The notes under the pieces: generated by a model | Database searches by the model: none | What the model was told of the DNA's origin: nothing | Seen by the model: the letters and a program-made list of their open reading frames with translations, nothing else | DNA from: Trachythela sp. YZ-2020 | Taxonomy: Eukaryota; Cnidaria; Anthozoa; Malacalcyonacea; Clavulariidae | DNA length: 64,000 nucleotides | Direction: 5' to 3' | Assembly (NCBI GenBank): GCA_016169945.1 | Contig: JADLSH010000216.1 | Coordinates: 1,469,001-1,533,000, forward strand | Shown here: positions 42,029 through 54,900 of the stretch, one piece after another | Layout: every line of letters starts with the position of its first letter | How positions within the stretch are numbered: position 1 is the first letter of the stretch | Position numbers and translations under genes: made by a program

Positions 42029-42287
42029 CTTGAAACAAAATGGCGACTTGTCGGAAACCCCTCGTTGTTTTACCACAAGTCGGATTATCTTCGGAAAAAA
42101 CTCATTTTAAATTCTAATTAATATGCATAACTCATACTCGGAATTGTTCGGATTATACTCGGAAATGAATTAATTATAAACTCATTAATATTCAGATCAT
42201 TAACATCATTAACTCATGAATTATGCAGGGTAAATGGCTAATTTATGCGCATGAAACCGGGTCCATTAAGCCCCGCTCATTACTACT

Positions 42288-42293
42288 GACATG
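42288..42293. other. Right Polinton target-site duplication (GACATG)
   Basis: Exact repeat of 31525-31530. Confidence 0.95.
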
Positions 42294-43411
42294 TCAATGT
42301 CACTAACAATGTCTTTCAGTCTCTGATTCACCAATTGATTACTTTAGAATTTGATTAAGTCAACCTAATATACTAAATGGGATCACAAATTTAATTACTA
42401 TCTCACAGTATTTATACTACTTGAGGTTGGAATCTCTTAGTAACTTCTATATACTCAATGACAATGGAATAGAACTTTAATTTTCACTTTTTCGTGAAGG
42501 AGTTTTTGCGATTTTTCGTGACTCGTGAAGAGTAAATATTTTTACGTGAACGCATTTTGTGAAGGGGTATAGGGGCCCTCTATATACTAGTTGAGGTTGG
42601 AATCTCTTAGTAACTTCATATACTCAATGACATTGGAATAGAACTTTAATTTTCAAGGTCCAAATTTATAACTATATATATTACTTTAGAATTTGATTAA
42701 GTCAACCTAATATACTTTATTATATCACAGTATATATACTACTGTGAAAATCCTGTGAAAATCCCTTTTGGGATATACTAATAAATCTTGCGGTAATACT
42801 TCCATGTCCTACAAACACGAATTAGGGTTATAGCCTGCGCTACGAATTAGGATTAGGCTCAGTCAATAGTAATATTTCCATGTCAGGGTTAGTGTTAGGA
42901 TTAAGGTTTACTTCGTTATTTGCTGGATATGGATAATTCCATGCGATAAGTAAGCCCTGATCCAAACTCTAATCACATGGAATTATTACCCAATCAATGT
43001 TGTCTGGAGCTCGTTGTGCTCTCATGCATCCGGAAATTTCCTGACATGCAAATGCGTTAATGAAGTCTCGTGTTTTATATTTTGACTAAAAAATTGCTAG
43101 TTTTTGTGGAGAGAAATTCCTGCAAAATCAGTTTATACCAAATGTGAATTTTAAGAAATTTAATAGCGGTCTGTCAAGTATATGTTTTTTGTTGTCAATT
43201 AAAGCCGCGCAAGCAAAATGACAAAAAAATGTTATCGACGCGAGGATTATATGACGTCACAACGGTGCAGGCACTTTTTTACCTTTGAATGAAGATCTAA
43301 TTCCAATCTCACAATATTGATACTACGACTGGAATGCATCCTTAAGTCTAGACAGATGATGCATGCGTCTTAACAAGACGCGGATTATCCGTCTCTAGTA
43401 TAATGTATATA
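42288..43411 (-). repeat. MULE intron copy 2, part right of the Polinton
   Basis: It matches 11001-12134 at very high identity, with small indels near 42570, 42675 and 43095. It stops at AATGTATATA, about 60 bp short of where exon 1 would end, and is replaced by the CACTG end of an EnSpm-type element. Confidence 0.93.
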
Positions 43412-43800
43412 CACTGTAAATTCAAAAGGGTAGTTTTGACCCCTTGAAAGGAGTAGTTTTTTTGACCACAGGACTACCCTTTCAAAAGGGTCGTTTCAGT
43501 CCCTTCGGTGCTTACTCTTCGAAAGGGTAGATTTTACCCCTTTCAGAGGGTAGTTTTAACTCCTCAAAGGGTAGGAATGTTACCCTTCGAAAGGGTCGTT
43601 TCAGCTATTCAAAGGGTCATTTCAGCTATTCAAGAGGGTCGTTTTAGCTATTCAGAAGGATCGTTTCAGCTATTCAAAAGAGTCGTTTCAGCTATTCAGA
43701 AGGATCGTTTCAGCTATTCAAAAGAGTCGTTTCAGCTATTCAAAAGGGTCGTTTCAGCTATTCAAAAGGATCGTTTCAGCTATTCTCAACTCCTTGTAGA
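43412..43800. repeat. Subterminal repeats, EnSpm left end
   Basis: First about 140 bp of AAAGGGTAG/TTTTGACCCC words in both orientations, then about ten direct copies of a 20-bp unit containing GGGTCGTTTCAGCTATTCAA. The open frame across it is a translation of the repeat. Confidence 0.85.
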
Positions 43801-44031
43801 AATTTTGTCGTAAGCTGTTACACAGAACGAAATTTAGCGAAGATTTGATATGTAAATGAACTTCTAACATTTATATATCAATAAATCGTCGTTCAATATC
43901 GTTTCGTGTAAGATGGCCTTGGGACGTATTAAACAGACAAAGCTCTCCTTTTTAATAAATGGATTTAATACGTCACTAGAGTTATATACAATTAAAAATA
44001 CACCAAGAGAATGCACTAAAGTCTTAATCCT

Positions 44032-44898
44032 TCACTGACCCAACAGAGTAAAAACTTGAGTAACGCTAAGAGGGATTTGGTTATCATAGCTGATTCCAAA
44101 GGTTGCTTTCTCTAAAAATATCATTGCACTTCTCTGGACTTTATAATCAAAATTGTACGTGTAATGAACGCAAAATAACAGAATTAGACAGTCTAGAAGT
44201 TTGTCTTCACGTGAAGCGTTGCACAGCACTCTTCCTTCCCCAACAACATACATAACCGAAGTATCACGCAAAAAGATTGCAGGTGAGACTGTCGCTTTAA
44301 CTTGACAGTCCACATCATCAGTTCCCTACAAAATATAATTACATTTATTAATCAGTGCATAGTATTCACAATTATAAATATTCTGACACCATTCTTACAA
44401 GAAGAGTTAATATACCCTACTCAACTTTAGGTTTGAAACTTTGAATACCGACAATTAATTACCACAACATTTGGCAGAAAATGGGGAGAGGTCTAAAATG
44501 AATGATCTTTTTATGTTGAATCAAACTTGTATAATTACTTATACAAATGACACTTGCTCTAGACCTGGGGTCAGACATGTAAAATTAAATTTAATCAAAC
44601 TACTATACACTATATATACCAAATAATTAAACTACACCCTGCATATTTACTCAAAAATTGACAATTCTGCATGGTTGACTCTCACATTAACTGTTAAAGT
44701 GTATAACAACTGATATCAACATATCGACAGAGAAGTTATACCAGAGAAGAGGAATTTTATCCTGGTATAGTGTGTAATTTCCATGATATATTACCTTTAA
44801 CAACTTCAAAATCTTCTCACAGCCACTATTCTTTCTTCCACCACTGCCTCGTAGCAAGGTCTGGAACAATGTCCAAATTGCAGCTCGTTGACGACATT
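44032..44898 (-). CDS. Partial EnSpm-element gene, last two exons
   Basis: Two exons on - with matching phase: 44898-44795 (ECRQRAAIWTLFQTLLRG) and 44325-44032, ending TGA. The last exon has VKATVSPAIFLRDTS, SREDKLLDCLILLF and a Leu-rich helix (AMIFLEKATFGIS). I do not recognise the family, though EDKLLD-type C-terminal modules occur in uncharacterised proteins linked to animal transposons. A possible first exon is 47534-47451 (MVGIFPIYYCMKKKSF, GT donor), but its phase does not fit exon 44898, so at least one exon is unplaced. The gene is not the transposase seen at 13155-16152. Confidence 0.4.
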
Positions 44899-45279
44899 CT
44901 AAAAACAAGGCATTTGTCTAAAAGTAATTCTCAACACCCACCACCTTCGGACCTGTGGCAATGTATGAGTCAATGTGTCATGGCAACACTTAAACTATAG
45001 AAAACAATACAAAGCCTTGCTTCTATACAATTAATGTTATAGAAACACAAATTCTCATTATGAGCATGCTGAGTATTCCGAGCTTTTTTCAACTTACTAG
45101 CACTGCCTTCTAAATATGGAACATTTAGGAAATTTTGCTACCTATTATTATTAACCCTGTTCAAACCTATAGGTCTGAAAATATAAAACCATCACTGTGA
45201 GTGAACAGGGTTTGAGATTTTTCCCTAGAACCCATTATGGATACCAGGACTTCAATTTCGTATCAACAGGTGAGAATCA
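44326..45279. other. Introns and non-coding part of the EnSpm element
   Basis: Apart from exon 44795-44898 I see no coding sequence or repeat that can be named. Confidence 0.5.
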
Positions 45280-45570
45280 CGGGTGGCCGAGTGGCTAAGC
45301 GCGCTTGTCTCTTACCAGTGAGTTAAGCCTATTACTGCAGGTCTGAACACGTTAGTTACCTCGGTAAGGTTGCTTCCGGTGCGCTTATCAACTCATGTAC
45401 AGGGTAAGTAGAGTCTGGTTGGTTCTCTCCTGTACTTCGAGGGGTTTTCTCCGGGTACTCTCCGGATGCTAAAGTAAGGTGCATCAATGGTACCTTTGTA
45501 CAGGTGCATGGGGGTAAGGCTGAGAAACAATATTTAGCACAATATACAACAAACCTTATCTGGAATTTCA
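45280..45570 (+). mobile_element. tRNA-headed SINE
   Basis: It begins GGGTGGCCGAGTGGCTAAGC, a tRNA-Ser/Leu-like 5' half with an A box. A weakened B box (GGTCTGAAC) lies about 75 bp later. The body includes GAGGGGTTTTCTCCGGGTACTC, a segment common in invertebrate SINEs. The tRNA half lacks a good anticodon arm and acceptor pairing, so it is not a working tRNA gene. Confidence 0.72.
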
Positions 45571-47450
45571 AAGGACTGATTCCAACCAAATTTAATGTTT
45601 TTCTCTGCTGATCTGCCTCTTTTATTTGCTTTCAACCATGGACTTGGTGAACAAACATTTTCTGATAAGGGTTGCTATTTAAAATTTTCATTAAAAAAAT
45701 GATTATGAATATTCTAAAGGCTAATTGCACATTTGTTAATATTGACAATGCAAAGGTTCACATGCAACAATCTCCACTTGACAAGTAAATTAAACTGTCC
45801 AGCAACTAGCATTAGAATGACTGAAATAGTGTAGTATGATGCAAAGATGTGTATTGCACCTTAATGGGTTAACCGAAAGATGGTAAATATTCTAAATTTT
45901 GCAAATTTGGGTATCTAAGCTACACAGTACAGTTGCCAAACGATAACCACAATCAAGTACACATTGGCATCAATAACACATGCACACATTGACAACAATA
46001 ACACACACTAGCATTATCCTGGTAAATACACATGAATTTGTGGTTAGCCCTTGGCAACTGGAATAGACAGCATTTCACATTTTTTACAACTGCCTTTGAA
46101 TATATACACATTTTTGTACTAAAAATTTAGACCGACAAAAGTCCAACAACCAAACTTGCCGGTTAATGGTATAATAGTGTCTGGTTAACATTTACATTGG
46201 TATTAAGCATAATATACAACACTTTCCCTTTGATGGGATAAATTGTCTGGCACTAGATTGTGTGAATTAGTAAGGCACAAATAATCCATTGTGCACAATT
46301 TAATGGGTTAACCAGAAACAAGAGCTCACATAATCTGGTCAACCATTGACATGAAATACTTTCCATTTGACAAGTATAATTGCCTGGTGTTAGACAGAGT
46401 AAATTAGTAAGGTGCATTGGGGCACATTGCATTTTAATGGTAACCTAAATAATATTAAAATAATATTGCAATATAAAATGTTTTGAAGTAACAATTTCCT
46501 GCAAGAGCACAGAATTTTCTTATACTGTCTGCAGTTTACATGTTGTTTGTTTCTCAACTCCCCTGCCTTGGGACAATTTGTCTTTTGTTGTGGCATAGTG
46601 ATTTGGTAGAAAATTCCTGTTGGGATATACAATATAATGAATTACTAATTTGTAAATATGGCAAAACTTTTGGGGATTATTTGTTTCAGACTTTTAGGTT
46701 GTATAAGGCATATACTGGACTGAGTAATTTATGTTAAAATTGTTTAGATACATTTCAATCTTGAAAGATCTCTGTATAATCATTTCTGTGGGTTACAATG
46801 GTGAAACTTGTTCACAAAATTATGATTTCAGGTTCATTGGAATTTTTTTTATATCACATAAGTCAGCCAAGGTGTTTTGGCTCTTTCTCGATATATGAGC
46901 AACCGAAATAGGCATTAGGGATTATTAGGGTCAGGTTGGGGGTTACCACCCGATCTGAACAGTTTCATGTAAAAACAGGTAAAATTCTTCTATTAAGCAT
47001 AAATTACACTAAACACTAGCTGCACTCTGTTATTCCAATTCTTATTACTGTTTTAACTTATCTTTAAAACTTATTTTGTTGTTAAAGGTTGTATTTAAAG
47101 TAATGTTATTTCACTTATTTGCCTAAGTGTGAGTCACTATATAGCATTATTATAAACAAAGACTTTACTTGATGTCAGTGCCATCTATTTATAAGATTTA
47201 TAAACAATTGCCAAAATACATTACTTTATTACGCAATTTGGTATGGAATTCCTAGAGATCAATTCAAATTGATGTTTTAATCTTTCTTTTGGTGTTAAGA
47301 AGCGATAGTTCGTTGGTTTTATATGCAAATATAACGCGGCTAATTCAAATATTTAACGGAATTTCACAGTGACAATATACACAAAACATCACTGCCGATT
47401 TTTGCAATTAAAAAACGTAAATAACAAATTAAACAGAAAATAAATCTTAC
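45571..47450. other. Non-coding interior of the EnSpm element
   Basis: No gene supported. Three or four diverged relatives of the TTAA-ended short element appear (about 45770-45873, 46225-46310, 46360-46445), recognisable by GTCTGGC/TTAGAC and TTAATGGGTTAACC. Confidence 0.5.
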
Positions 47451-47769
47451 CTGTGAGTTCTTGAATATCATTCTGCACTTCGAGGGAAAAGATTTCTTCT
47501 TCATACAATAATAAATCGGAAAAATGCCGACCATAAAATATTTCAGATGAAAGACAACAATTTCAATTTTCAAAGCGACGCTATCCCATAATGCTGTGCG
47601 CGCGAAAACTTAAACTAGGCACCAGTGCCCAGTGCATGCACGATCTCTTACTGAGATTGCTGAGTTGGCAATTTTAAATAGTTTTATCTTTTCGAAAAAG
47701 GGAATAAACGTATATTATTCTATTATCAGATTGGTACCAATGATGACCCCCCCCCCATTTGATATAGGA

Positions 47770-47960
47770 AGTATATTTCCCCTGGAAATACCTAATGAAC
47801 TTCTGTAGGAAATTTTGCTCCTATAGGAATTCTTATAGGAATTTGAATTCCTATAGGAATTTTTATGTTATTTCAATCATTAATATACTACAGTATTATA
47901 TTCCTACAGGAATTCCTATCAAAAGTCCTATAGGAATTCCTATAGGAAATTTATTACTCT
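47770..47960. repeat. Cluster of TCCTATAGGAATT palindromes
   Basis: About eight copies of TTCCTATAGGAATT-like words in both orientations flank a short AT-rich spacer, forming a foldback of about 190 bp. It looks like a nested MITE near the right end of the EnSpm element. Confidence 0.65.
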
Positions 47961-47964
47961 TTCC

Positions 47965-48182
47965 AATTTGACTCAGAGATGGGTCAAATTGGCTCCTTCG
48001 AAGAGTAATGTTACTCTCACGTGGAGTCGCAAGATTCCCGCGAAGAGTTATTTTGACCCTTCCATGGAGTCAAAACTACCCTTGGAGTTGAAACGACCCT
48101 TCCGAGGTGTAGAAACTACCCTCTTTCCAAAGGGACGGAAATGACCCCTAGGGGTCAAAACTACTCTTTTGAATTTACAGTG
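47965..48182. repeat. Subterminal repeats, EnSpm right end
   Basis: Alternating AGTTTTGACCC and GGGTCAAAACTAC-type words end in GAATTTACAGTG, mirroring the left end. Confidence 0.8.
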
Positions 48183-48262
48183 CACCATAGCTATTTATAA
48201 GACTTAATTATCTACCAAACTAATACCAACAAATTCCTAACTAACAGCAAGCCATAAGAAAA

Positions 48263-48535
48263 AACTCAGACAATCAGTGACATTGAAATTTGGGACACTT
48301 GTATAGAAAGGGTATTTTTGTACACAATTGTGCAAAATTCACTGGTCCCTCCCCCGTTTCAATGTTGGTTTATCTGCTGGAAAAAGCATCGACAGCCTAA
48401 TACGAGACAATAGCATGTAACATAGAAAATGCATGTTAGACTACCAACATTGAAAAGGGGGGAAGGGGGGAATTTTGCCTTTTCAGGCTAATCGGTCCAA
48501 TACAGTATGTCACTGATTGTCTGAGTATTTTACTG
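48263..48535. repeat. Foldback inside the satellite unit (first copy)
   Basis: CTCAGACAATCAGTGACAT pairs with ATGTCACTGATTGTCTGAG about 230 bp later. Nested inside, CCCGTTTCAATGTTGGT pairs with ACCAACATTGAAAAGGGG. The same structure is in every unit (for example 51636-51900). The outer arms resemble a Tc1/mariner terminal repeat facing the transposase fragment. Confidence 0.85.
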
Positions 48536-48697
48536 CGTTATCATACTTTTGAAATGTCTGTAACTTGAAAACTAAACAAGATATCTTTATGAAACTTTCA
48601 GCAAGAATTCAGTGGTAATTGAGCTATTGATAGGTCGATACCATTCCAAGATTAATTATATTGCGTAACAATAGTTTCATTTTAATATCCAAACATA

Positions 48698-48956
48698 GCA
48701 CGAATTCACGATTTAACTGCAGAGCAGCGAGCTTTAGCCCTCTTGCTGAGGCGCGAATTCAAATATTCGTATCGGAAAATTACGTTAACATGTCAAAGTC
48801 AACCCTTCTAAGAGTTTTTAAGCGGTTTGATAATAAAAATAAAAATACCGAAAAGCTGAAAAAGTCTTATCAAGGTCGGCGTAAATCATTGACACAACGA
48901 GATGAGCGCAAACTCAAAAGAGCAATTATGCAACTCCGAGAAAGAAGTCCTAATTT
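48698..48956 (+). pseudogene. Tc1/mariner transposase N-terminal fragment (repeated in every unit)
   Basis: Two frames together give the bipartite DNA-binding region of a Tc1-type transposase. First comes a helix-turn-helix frame, LTAEQRALALLLRREFKYSY, ending at a stop just past the join. Then, one frame over, LLRVFKRFDNKNKN and GRRKSLTQRDERKLKRAI, the second helix-turn-helix. The sequence ends soon after, with no DDE/D catalytic domain. Equivalent copies follow the ATGTCAAAGTCAAG word near 50471, 52163, 53844, 55521, 57210, 58884, 60553, 62129 and 63810, and on - near 18276 and 28811. Several units have an extra one-base or seven-base deletion at CTCAAAAGAGC, so the frame is not maintained. 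Confidence 0.78.
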
Positions 48957-51900
48957 CATACTTATCATACTTATTTTATTGTTGTATAATGTTTACTGAA
49001 TACATGCATACCAGTAGCAAAATATATTTTAAATCTCACAAATTTGCCTAACTAATGCACTGGTGTCGTATTACATAATGCTTATAGCCGTGGCTAATGC
49101 AAACAAAATTGTTGTGTTTATTGCGTATATTATGCTTATATACAGATTATATATATATGCATATATAATACACATATATATTAATGCCAAGTAACCATGT
49201 GTTTTTCTAAAAATAACAGACTTTTTGCACAAGTAACCACAAGTAACCACAAGTAACCATTTGATTAAATAACTATATATGATATACTTACTTATATAAA
49301 CTTACTGATGGTTACTTGTGGTTACTTGTGGTAACTTGCGCTATTTATACTTGGATGATGATTATTCGTCAACAAATAGCGAATTCACAATTTGTGTGTA
49401 ACATTAGACAGTTATATTTGTCCAAAATAACTACACATTGCATCTTATTTGAATGCTTAAAGATGGTTACTTGTGGAGACGTGCGGTTACTTGTGCTCTT
49501 TAGACTTTCCCGCATGATAATTACTTGTCTACAAACAGGAATTCACATTTTGTTTGTAAAATTAGACTTGGTAGTGTATTTGTCCAAATACTTGAAATGT
49601 AATTCATGCTAGCAAATAATTAAGCGATCCAGTCATATATATAGTTGATGTGTCATTGAACGGCCAATAATAAATATTTCAAATAGTGCCGCAAGCATAG
49701 CTTGTATTACAGCCACGCAAAATTACAATAATATAGCGCGCGCGTTTTAAGCTACACTATATATAAAATATATATATAGATAGAAAAATCTACAGCAAAC
49801 GTAGCTTTAGGGTACAATCTCATACGAATCACATCTTTATATGATAGAACGATGTTTAAAGAACCACCATAGCTATTTATAAGACTTAATTATCTACCAA
49901 ACTAATACCAACAAATTCCTAACTAACAGCAAGCCATAAGAAAAACTCAGACAATCAGTGACATTGAAATTTGGGACACTTGTATAGAAAGGGTATTTTT
50001 GTACACAATTGTGCAAAATTCACTGGTAAACCCCTCCCCGTTTCAATGTTGGTTTATCTGCTGGAAAAAGCATCTACAGCCTAATACGAGACAATAGCAT
50101 GTAACATAGAAAATGCATGTTAGACTACCAACATTGAAAGGGGGAAGAGGGGAATTTTGCCTTTTCAGGCTAATCGGTCCAATAATTATGTCACTGATTG
50201 TCTGAGTATTTTACTGCGTTATCATACTTTTGAAATGTCTGTAACTTGAAAACTAAACAAGATATCTTTATGAAACTTTCAGCAAGAATTCAGTGGTAAT
50301 TGAGCTATTGATAGGTCGATACCATTCCAAGATTAATTATATTGCGTAACAATAGTTTCATTTTAATATCCAAACATAGCACGAATTCACGATTTAACTG
50401 CAGAGCAGCGAGCTTTAGCCCTCTTGCTGAGGCGCGAATTCAAATATTCGTATCGGAAAATTGCGTTAACATGTCAAAGTCAAGCCTTCTAAGAGTTTTT
50501 AAGCGGTTTGATAATAAAAATAAAAATACCGAAAAGCTGAAAAAGTCTTATCAAGGTCGGCGTAAATCATTGACACAACGAGATGAGCGCAAACTCAAAA
50601 GAGCAATTATGCAACTCCGAGAAAGAAGTCCTAATTTCATACTTATCATACTTATTTTATTTTATTGTTGTATAATGTTTACTGAATACATGCATACCAG
50701 TAGCAAAATATATTTTAAATCTCGCAAATTTGCCTAACTAATGCACTGGTGTCGTATTACATAATGCTTATAGCCGTGGCTAATGCAAACAAAATTGTTG
50801 TGTTTATTGCGTATATTATGCTTATATACAGATTATATATATATGCATATATAATACACATATATATTAATGCCAAGTAACCATGTGTTTTTCTAAAAAT
50901 AACAGACTTTTTGCACAAGTAACCACAAGTAACCACAAGTAACCATTTGATTAAATAACTATATATGATATACTTACTTATATAAGCTTACTGATGGTTA
51001 CTTGTGGTTACTTGTGGTAACTTGCGCTATTTATACTTGGATGATGATTATTCGTCAACAAATAGCGAATTCACAATTTGTGTGTAACATTAGACAGTTA
51101 TATTTGTCCAAAATAACTACACATTGCATCTTATTTGAATGCTTAAAGATGGTTACTTGTGGAGACGTGCGGTTACTTGTGCTCTTTAGACTTTCCCGCA
51201 TGATAATTACTTGTCTACAAACAGGGAATTCACATTTTGTTTGTAAAATTAGACTTGGTAGTGTATTTGTCCAAATACTTGAAATGTAATTCATGCTAGC
51301 AAATAATTAAGCGATCCAGTCATATATATAGTTGATGTGTCATTGAACGGCCAATAATAAATATTTCAAATAGTGCCGCAAGCATAGCTTGTATTACAGC
51401 CACGCAAAATTACAATAATATAGCGCGCGCGTTTTAAGCTACACTATATATAAAATATATATATAGATAGAAAAATCTACAGCAAACGTAGCTTTAGGGT
51501 ACAATCTCATACGAATCACATCTTTATATGATAGAACGATGTTTAAAGAACCACCATAGCTATTTATAAGACTTAATTATCTACCAAACTAATACCAACA
51601 AATTCCTAACTAACAGCAAGCCATAAGAAAAAACTCAGACAATCAGTGACATTGAAATTTGGGACACTTGTATAGAAAGGGTATTTTTGTACACAATTGT
51701 GCAAAATTCACTGGTAAACCCCCTCCCCCGTTTCAATGTTGGTTTATCTGCTGGAAAAAGCATCGACAGCCTAATACGAGACAATAGCATGTAACATAGA
51801 AAATGCATGTTAGACTACCAACATTGAAAAGGGGGGAAGGGGGGAATTTTGCCTTTTCAGGCTAATCGGTCCAATAATTATGTCACTGATTGTCTGAGTA

Positions 51901-54900
51901 TTTTACTGCGTTATCATACTTTTGAAATGTCTGTAACTTGAAAACTAAACAAGATATCTTTATGAAACTTTCAGCAAGAATTCAGTGGTAATTGAGCTAT
52001 TGATAGGTCGATACCATTCCAAGATTAATTATATTGCGTAACAATAGTTTCATTTTAATATCCAAACATAGCACGAATTCACGATTTAACTGCAGAGCAG
52101 CGAGCTTTAGCCCTCTTGCTGAGGCGCGAATTCAAATATTCGTATCGGAAAATTGCGTTAACATGTCAAAGTCAAGCCTTCTAAGAGTTTTTAAGCGGTT
52201 TGATAATAAAAATAAAAATACCGAAAAGCTGAAAAAGTCTTATCAAGGTCGGCGTAAATCATTGACACAACGAGATGAGCGCAAACTCAAAAGAGCAATT
52301 ATGCAACTCCGAGAAAGAAGTCCTAATTTCATACTTATCATACTTATTTTATTTTATTGTTGTATAATGTTTACTGAATACATGCATACCAGTAGCAAAA
52401 TATATTTTAAATCTCGCAAATTTGCCTAACTAATGCACTGGTGTCGTATTACATAATGCTTATAGCCGTGGCTAATGCAAACAAAATTGTTGTGTTTATT
52501 GCGTATATTATGCTTATATACAGATTATATATATATGCATATATAATACACATATATATTAATGCCAAGTAACCATGTGTTTTTCTAAAAATAACAGACT
52601 TTTTGCACAAGTAACCACAAGTAACCACAAGTAACCATTTGATTAAATAACTATATATGATATACTTACTTATATAAGCTTACTGATGGTTACTTGTGGT
52701 TACTTGTGGTAACTTGCGCTATTTATACTTGGATGATGATTATTCGTCAACAAATAGCGAATTCACAATTTGTGTGTAACATTAGACAGTTATATTTGTC
52801 CAAAATAACTACACATTGCATCTTATTTGAATGCTTAAAGATGGTTACTTGTGGAGACGTGCGGTTACTTGTGCTCTTTAGACTTTCCGCATGATAATTA
52901 CTTGTCTACAAACAGTGAATTCACATTTTGTTTGTAAAATTAGACTTGGTAGTGTATTTGTCCAAATACTTGAAATGTAATTCATGCTAGCAAATAATTA
53001 AGCGATCCAGTCATATATATAGTTGATGTGTCATTGAACGGCCAATAATAAATATTTCAAATAGTGCCGCAAGCATAGCTTGTATTACAGCCACGCAAAA
53101 TTACAATAATATAGCGCGCGCGTTTTAAGCTACACTATATATAAAATATATATATAGATAGAAAAATCTACAGCAAACGTAGCTTTAGGTACAATCTCAT
53201 ACGAATCACATCTTTATATGATAGAACGATGTTTAAAGAACCACCATAGCTATTTATAAGACTTAATTATCTACCAAACTAATACCAACAAATTCCTAAC
53301 TAACAGCAAGCCATAAGAAAAAACTCAGACAATCAGTGACATTGAAATTTGGGACACTTGTATAGAAAGGGTATTTTTGTACACAATTGTGCAAAATTCA
53401 CTGGTAAACCCCTCCCCGTTTCAATGTTGGTTTATCTGCTGGAAAAAGCATCGACAGCCTAATACGAGACAATAGCATGTAACATAGAAAATGCATGTTA
53501 GACTACCAACATTGAAAAGGGGAAGGAATTTTGCCTTTTCAGGCTAATCGGTCCAATAATTATGTCACTGATTGTCTGAGTATTTTACTGCGTTATCATA
53601 CTTTTGAAATGTCTGTAACTTGAAAACTAAACAAGATATCTTTATGAAACTTTCAGCAAGAATTCAGTGGTAATTGAGCTATTGATAGGTCGATACCATT
53701 CCAAGATTAATTATATTGCGTAACAATAGTTTCATTTTAATATCAAACATAGCACGAATTCACGATTTAACTGCAGAGCAGCGAGCTTTAGCCCTCTTGC
53801 TGAGGCGCGAATTCAAATATTCGTATCGGAAAATTGCGTTAACATGTCAAAGTCAAGCCTTCTAAGAGTTTTTAAGCGGTTTGATAATAAAAATAAAAAT
53901 ACCGAAAAGCTGAAAAAGTCTTATCAAGGTCGGCGTAAATCATTGACACAACGAGATGAGCGCAAACTCAAAGAGCAATTATGCAACTCCGAGAAAGAAG
54001 TCCTAATTTCATACTTATCATACTTATTTTATTTTATTGTTGTATAATGTTTACTGAATACATGCATACCAGTAGCAAAATATATTTTAAATCTCACAAA
54101 TTTGCCTAACTAATGTACTGGTGTCGTATTACATAATGCTTATAGCCGTGGCTAATGCAAACAAAATTGTTGTGTTTATTGCGTATATTATGCTTATATA
54201 CAGATTATATATATATGCATATATAATACACATATATATTAATGCCAAGTAACCATGTGTTTTTCTAAAAATAACAGACTTTTTGTAACCACAAGTAACC
54301 ACAAGTAACCATTTGATTAAATAACTATATATGATATACTTACTTATATAAAGCTTACTGATGGTTACTTGTGGTTACTAATGGTAACTTGCGCTATTTA
54401 TACTTGGATGATGATTATTCGTCAACAAATAGCGAATTCACAATTTGTGTGTAACATTAGACAGTTATATTTGTCCAAAATAACTACACATTGCATCTTA
54501 TTTGAATGCTTAAAGATGGTTACTTGTGGAGACGTGCGGTTACTTGTGCTCTTTAGACTTTCCCGCATGATAATTACTTGTCTACAAACAGGAATTCACA
54601 TTTTGTTTGTAAAATTAGACTTGGTAGTGTATTTGTCCAAATACTTGAAATGTAATTCATGCTAGCAAATAATTAAGCGATCCAGTCATATATATAGTTG
54701 ATGTGTCATTGAACGGCCAATAATAAATATTTCAAATAGTGCCGCAAGCATAGCTTGTATTACAGCCACGCAAAATTACAATAATATAGCGCGCGCGTTT
54801 TAAGCTACACTATATATAAAATATATATATAGATAGAAAAATCTACAGCAAACGTAGCTTTAGGGTACAATCTCATACGAATCACATCTTTATATGATAG

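Larger units (their letters stand above)
31531..42287. mobile_element. Polinton/Maverick (adintovirus-like), 10.76 kb, no PolB seen
   Basis: Ends read AGTAGTAATGAGCGGGG and its complement, with about 0.83-kb inverted repeats and a perfect 6-bp GACATG duplication. Core genes are integrase, penton, PX-like, major capsid and protease on +, and packaging ATPase plus two conserved unassigned genes on -. Accessory genes lie toward both ends. All stretches long enough for a family-B DNA polymerase are filled by other genes, so the usual polymerase is absent. The length is well below the usual 15-20 kb. Near-identical terminal repeats suggest recent insertion, but the capsid gene carries an in-frame stop. 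Confidence 0.95.
41455..42287 (-). repeat. Polinton right TIR (~833 bp)
   Basis: Reverse complement of 31531-32361 with very few differences. It ends ...CATTACTACT at 42287, followed by the right target duplication. Confidence 0.93.
43412..48182. mobile_element. EnSpm/CACTA-type element, 4.77 kb
   Basis: The left end is CACTGTAAATTCAAAAGGG and the right end is its near-complement (CTTTTGAATTTACAGTG). Both ends carry subterminal arrays of AGGGT/ACCCT-type words (43420-43800 and 47965-48180). Inside are a partial gene on - and a SINE. The 3-bp flanks do not match (ATA left, CAC right). The left flank is MULE intron and the right flank is satellite, so the two ends probably come from different insertions or a rearrangement. 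Confidence 0.75.

Noticed and set aside
45280..45360. Functional tRNA gene
   Set aside because: Good A box but degraded B box and no complete cloverleaf; it continues into a SINE body.
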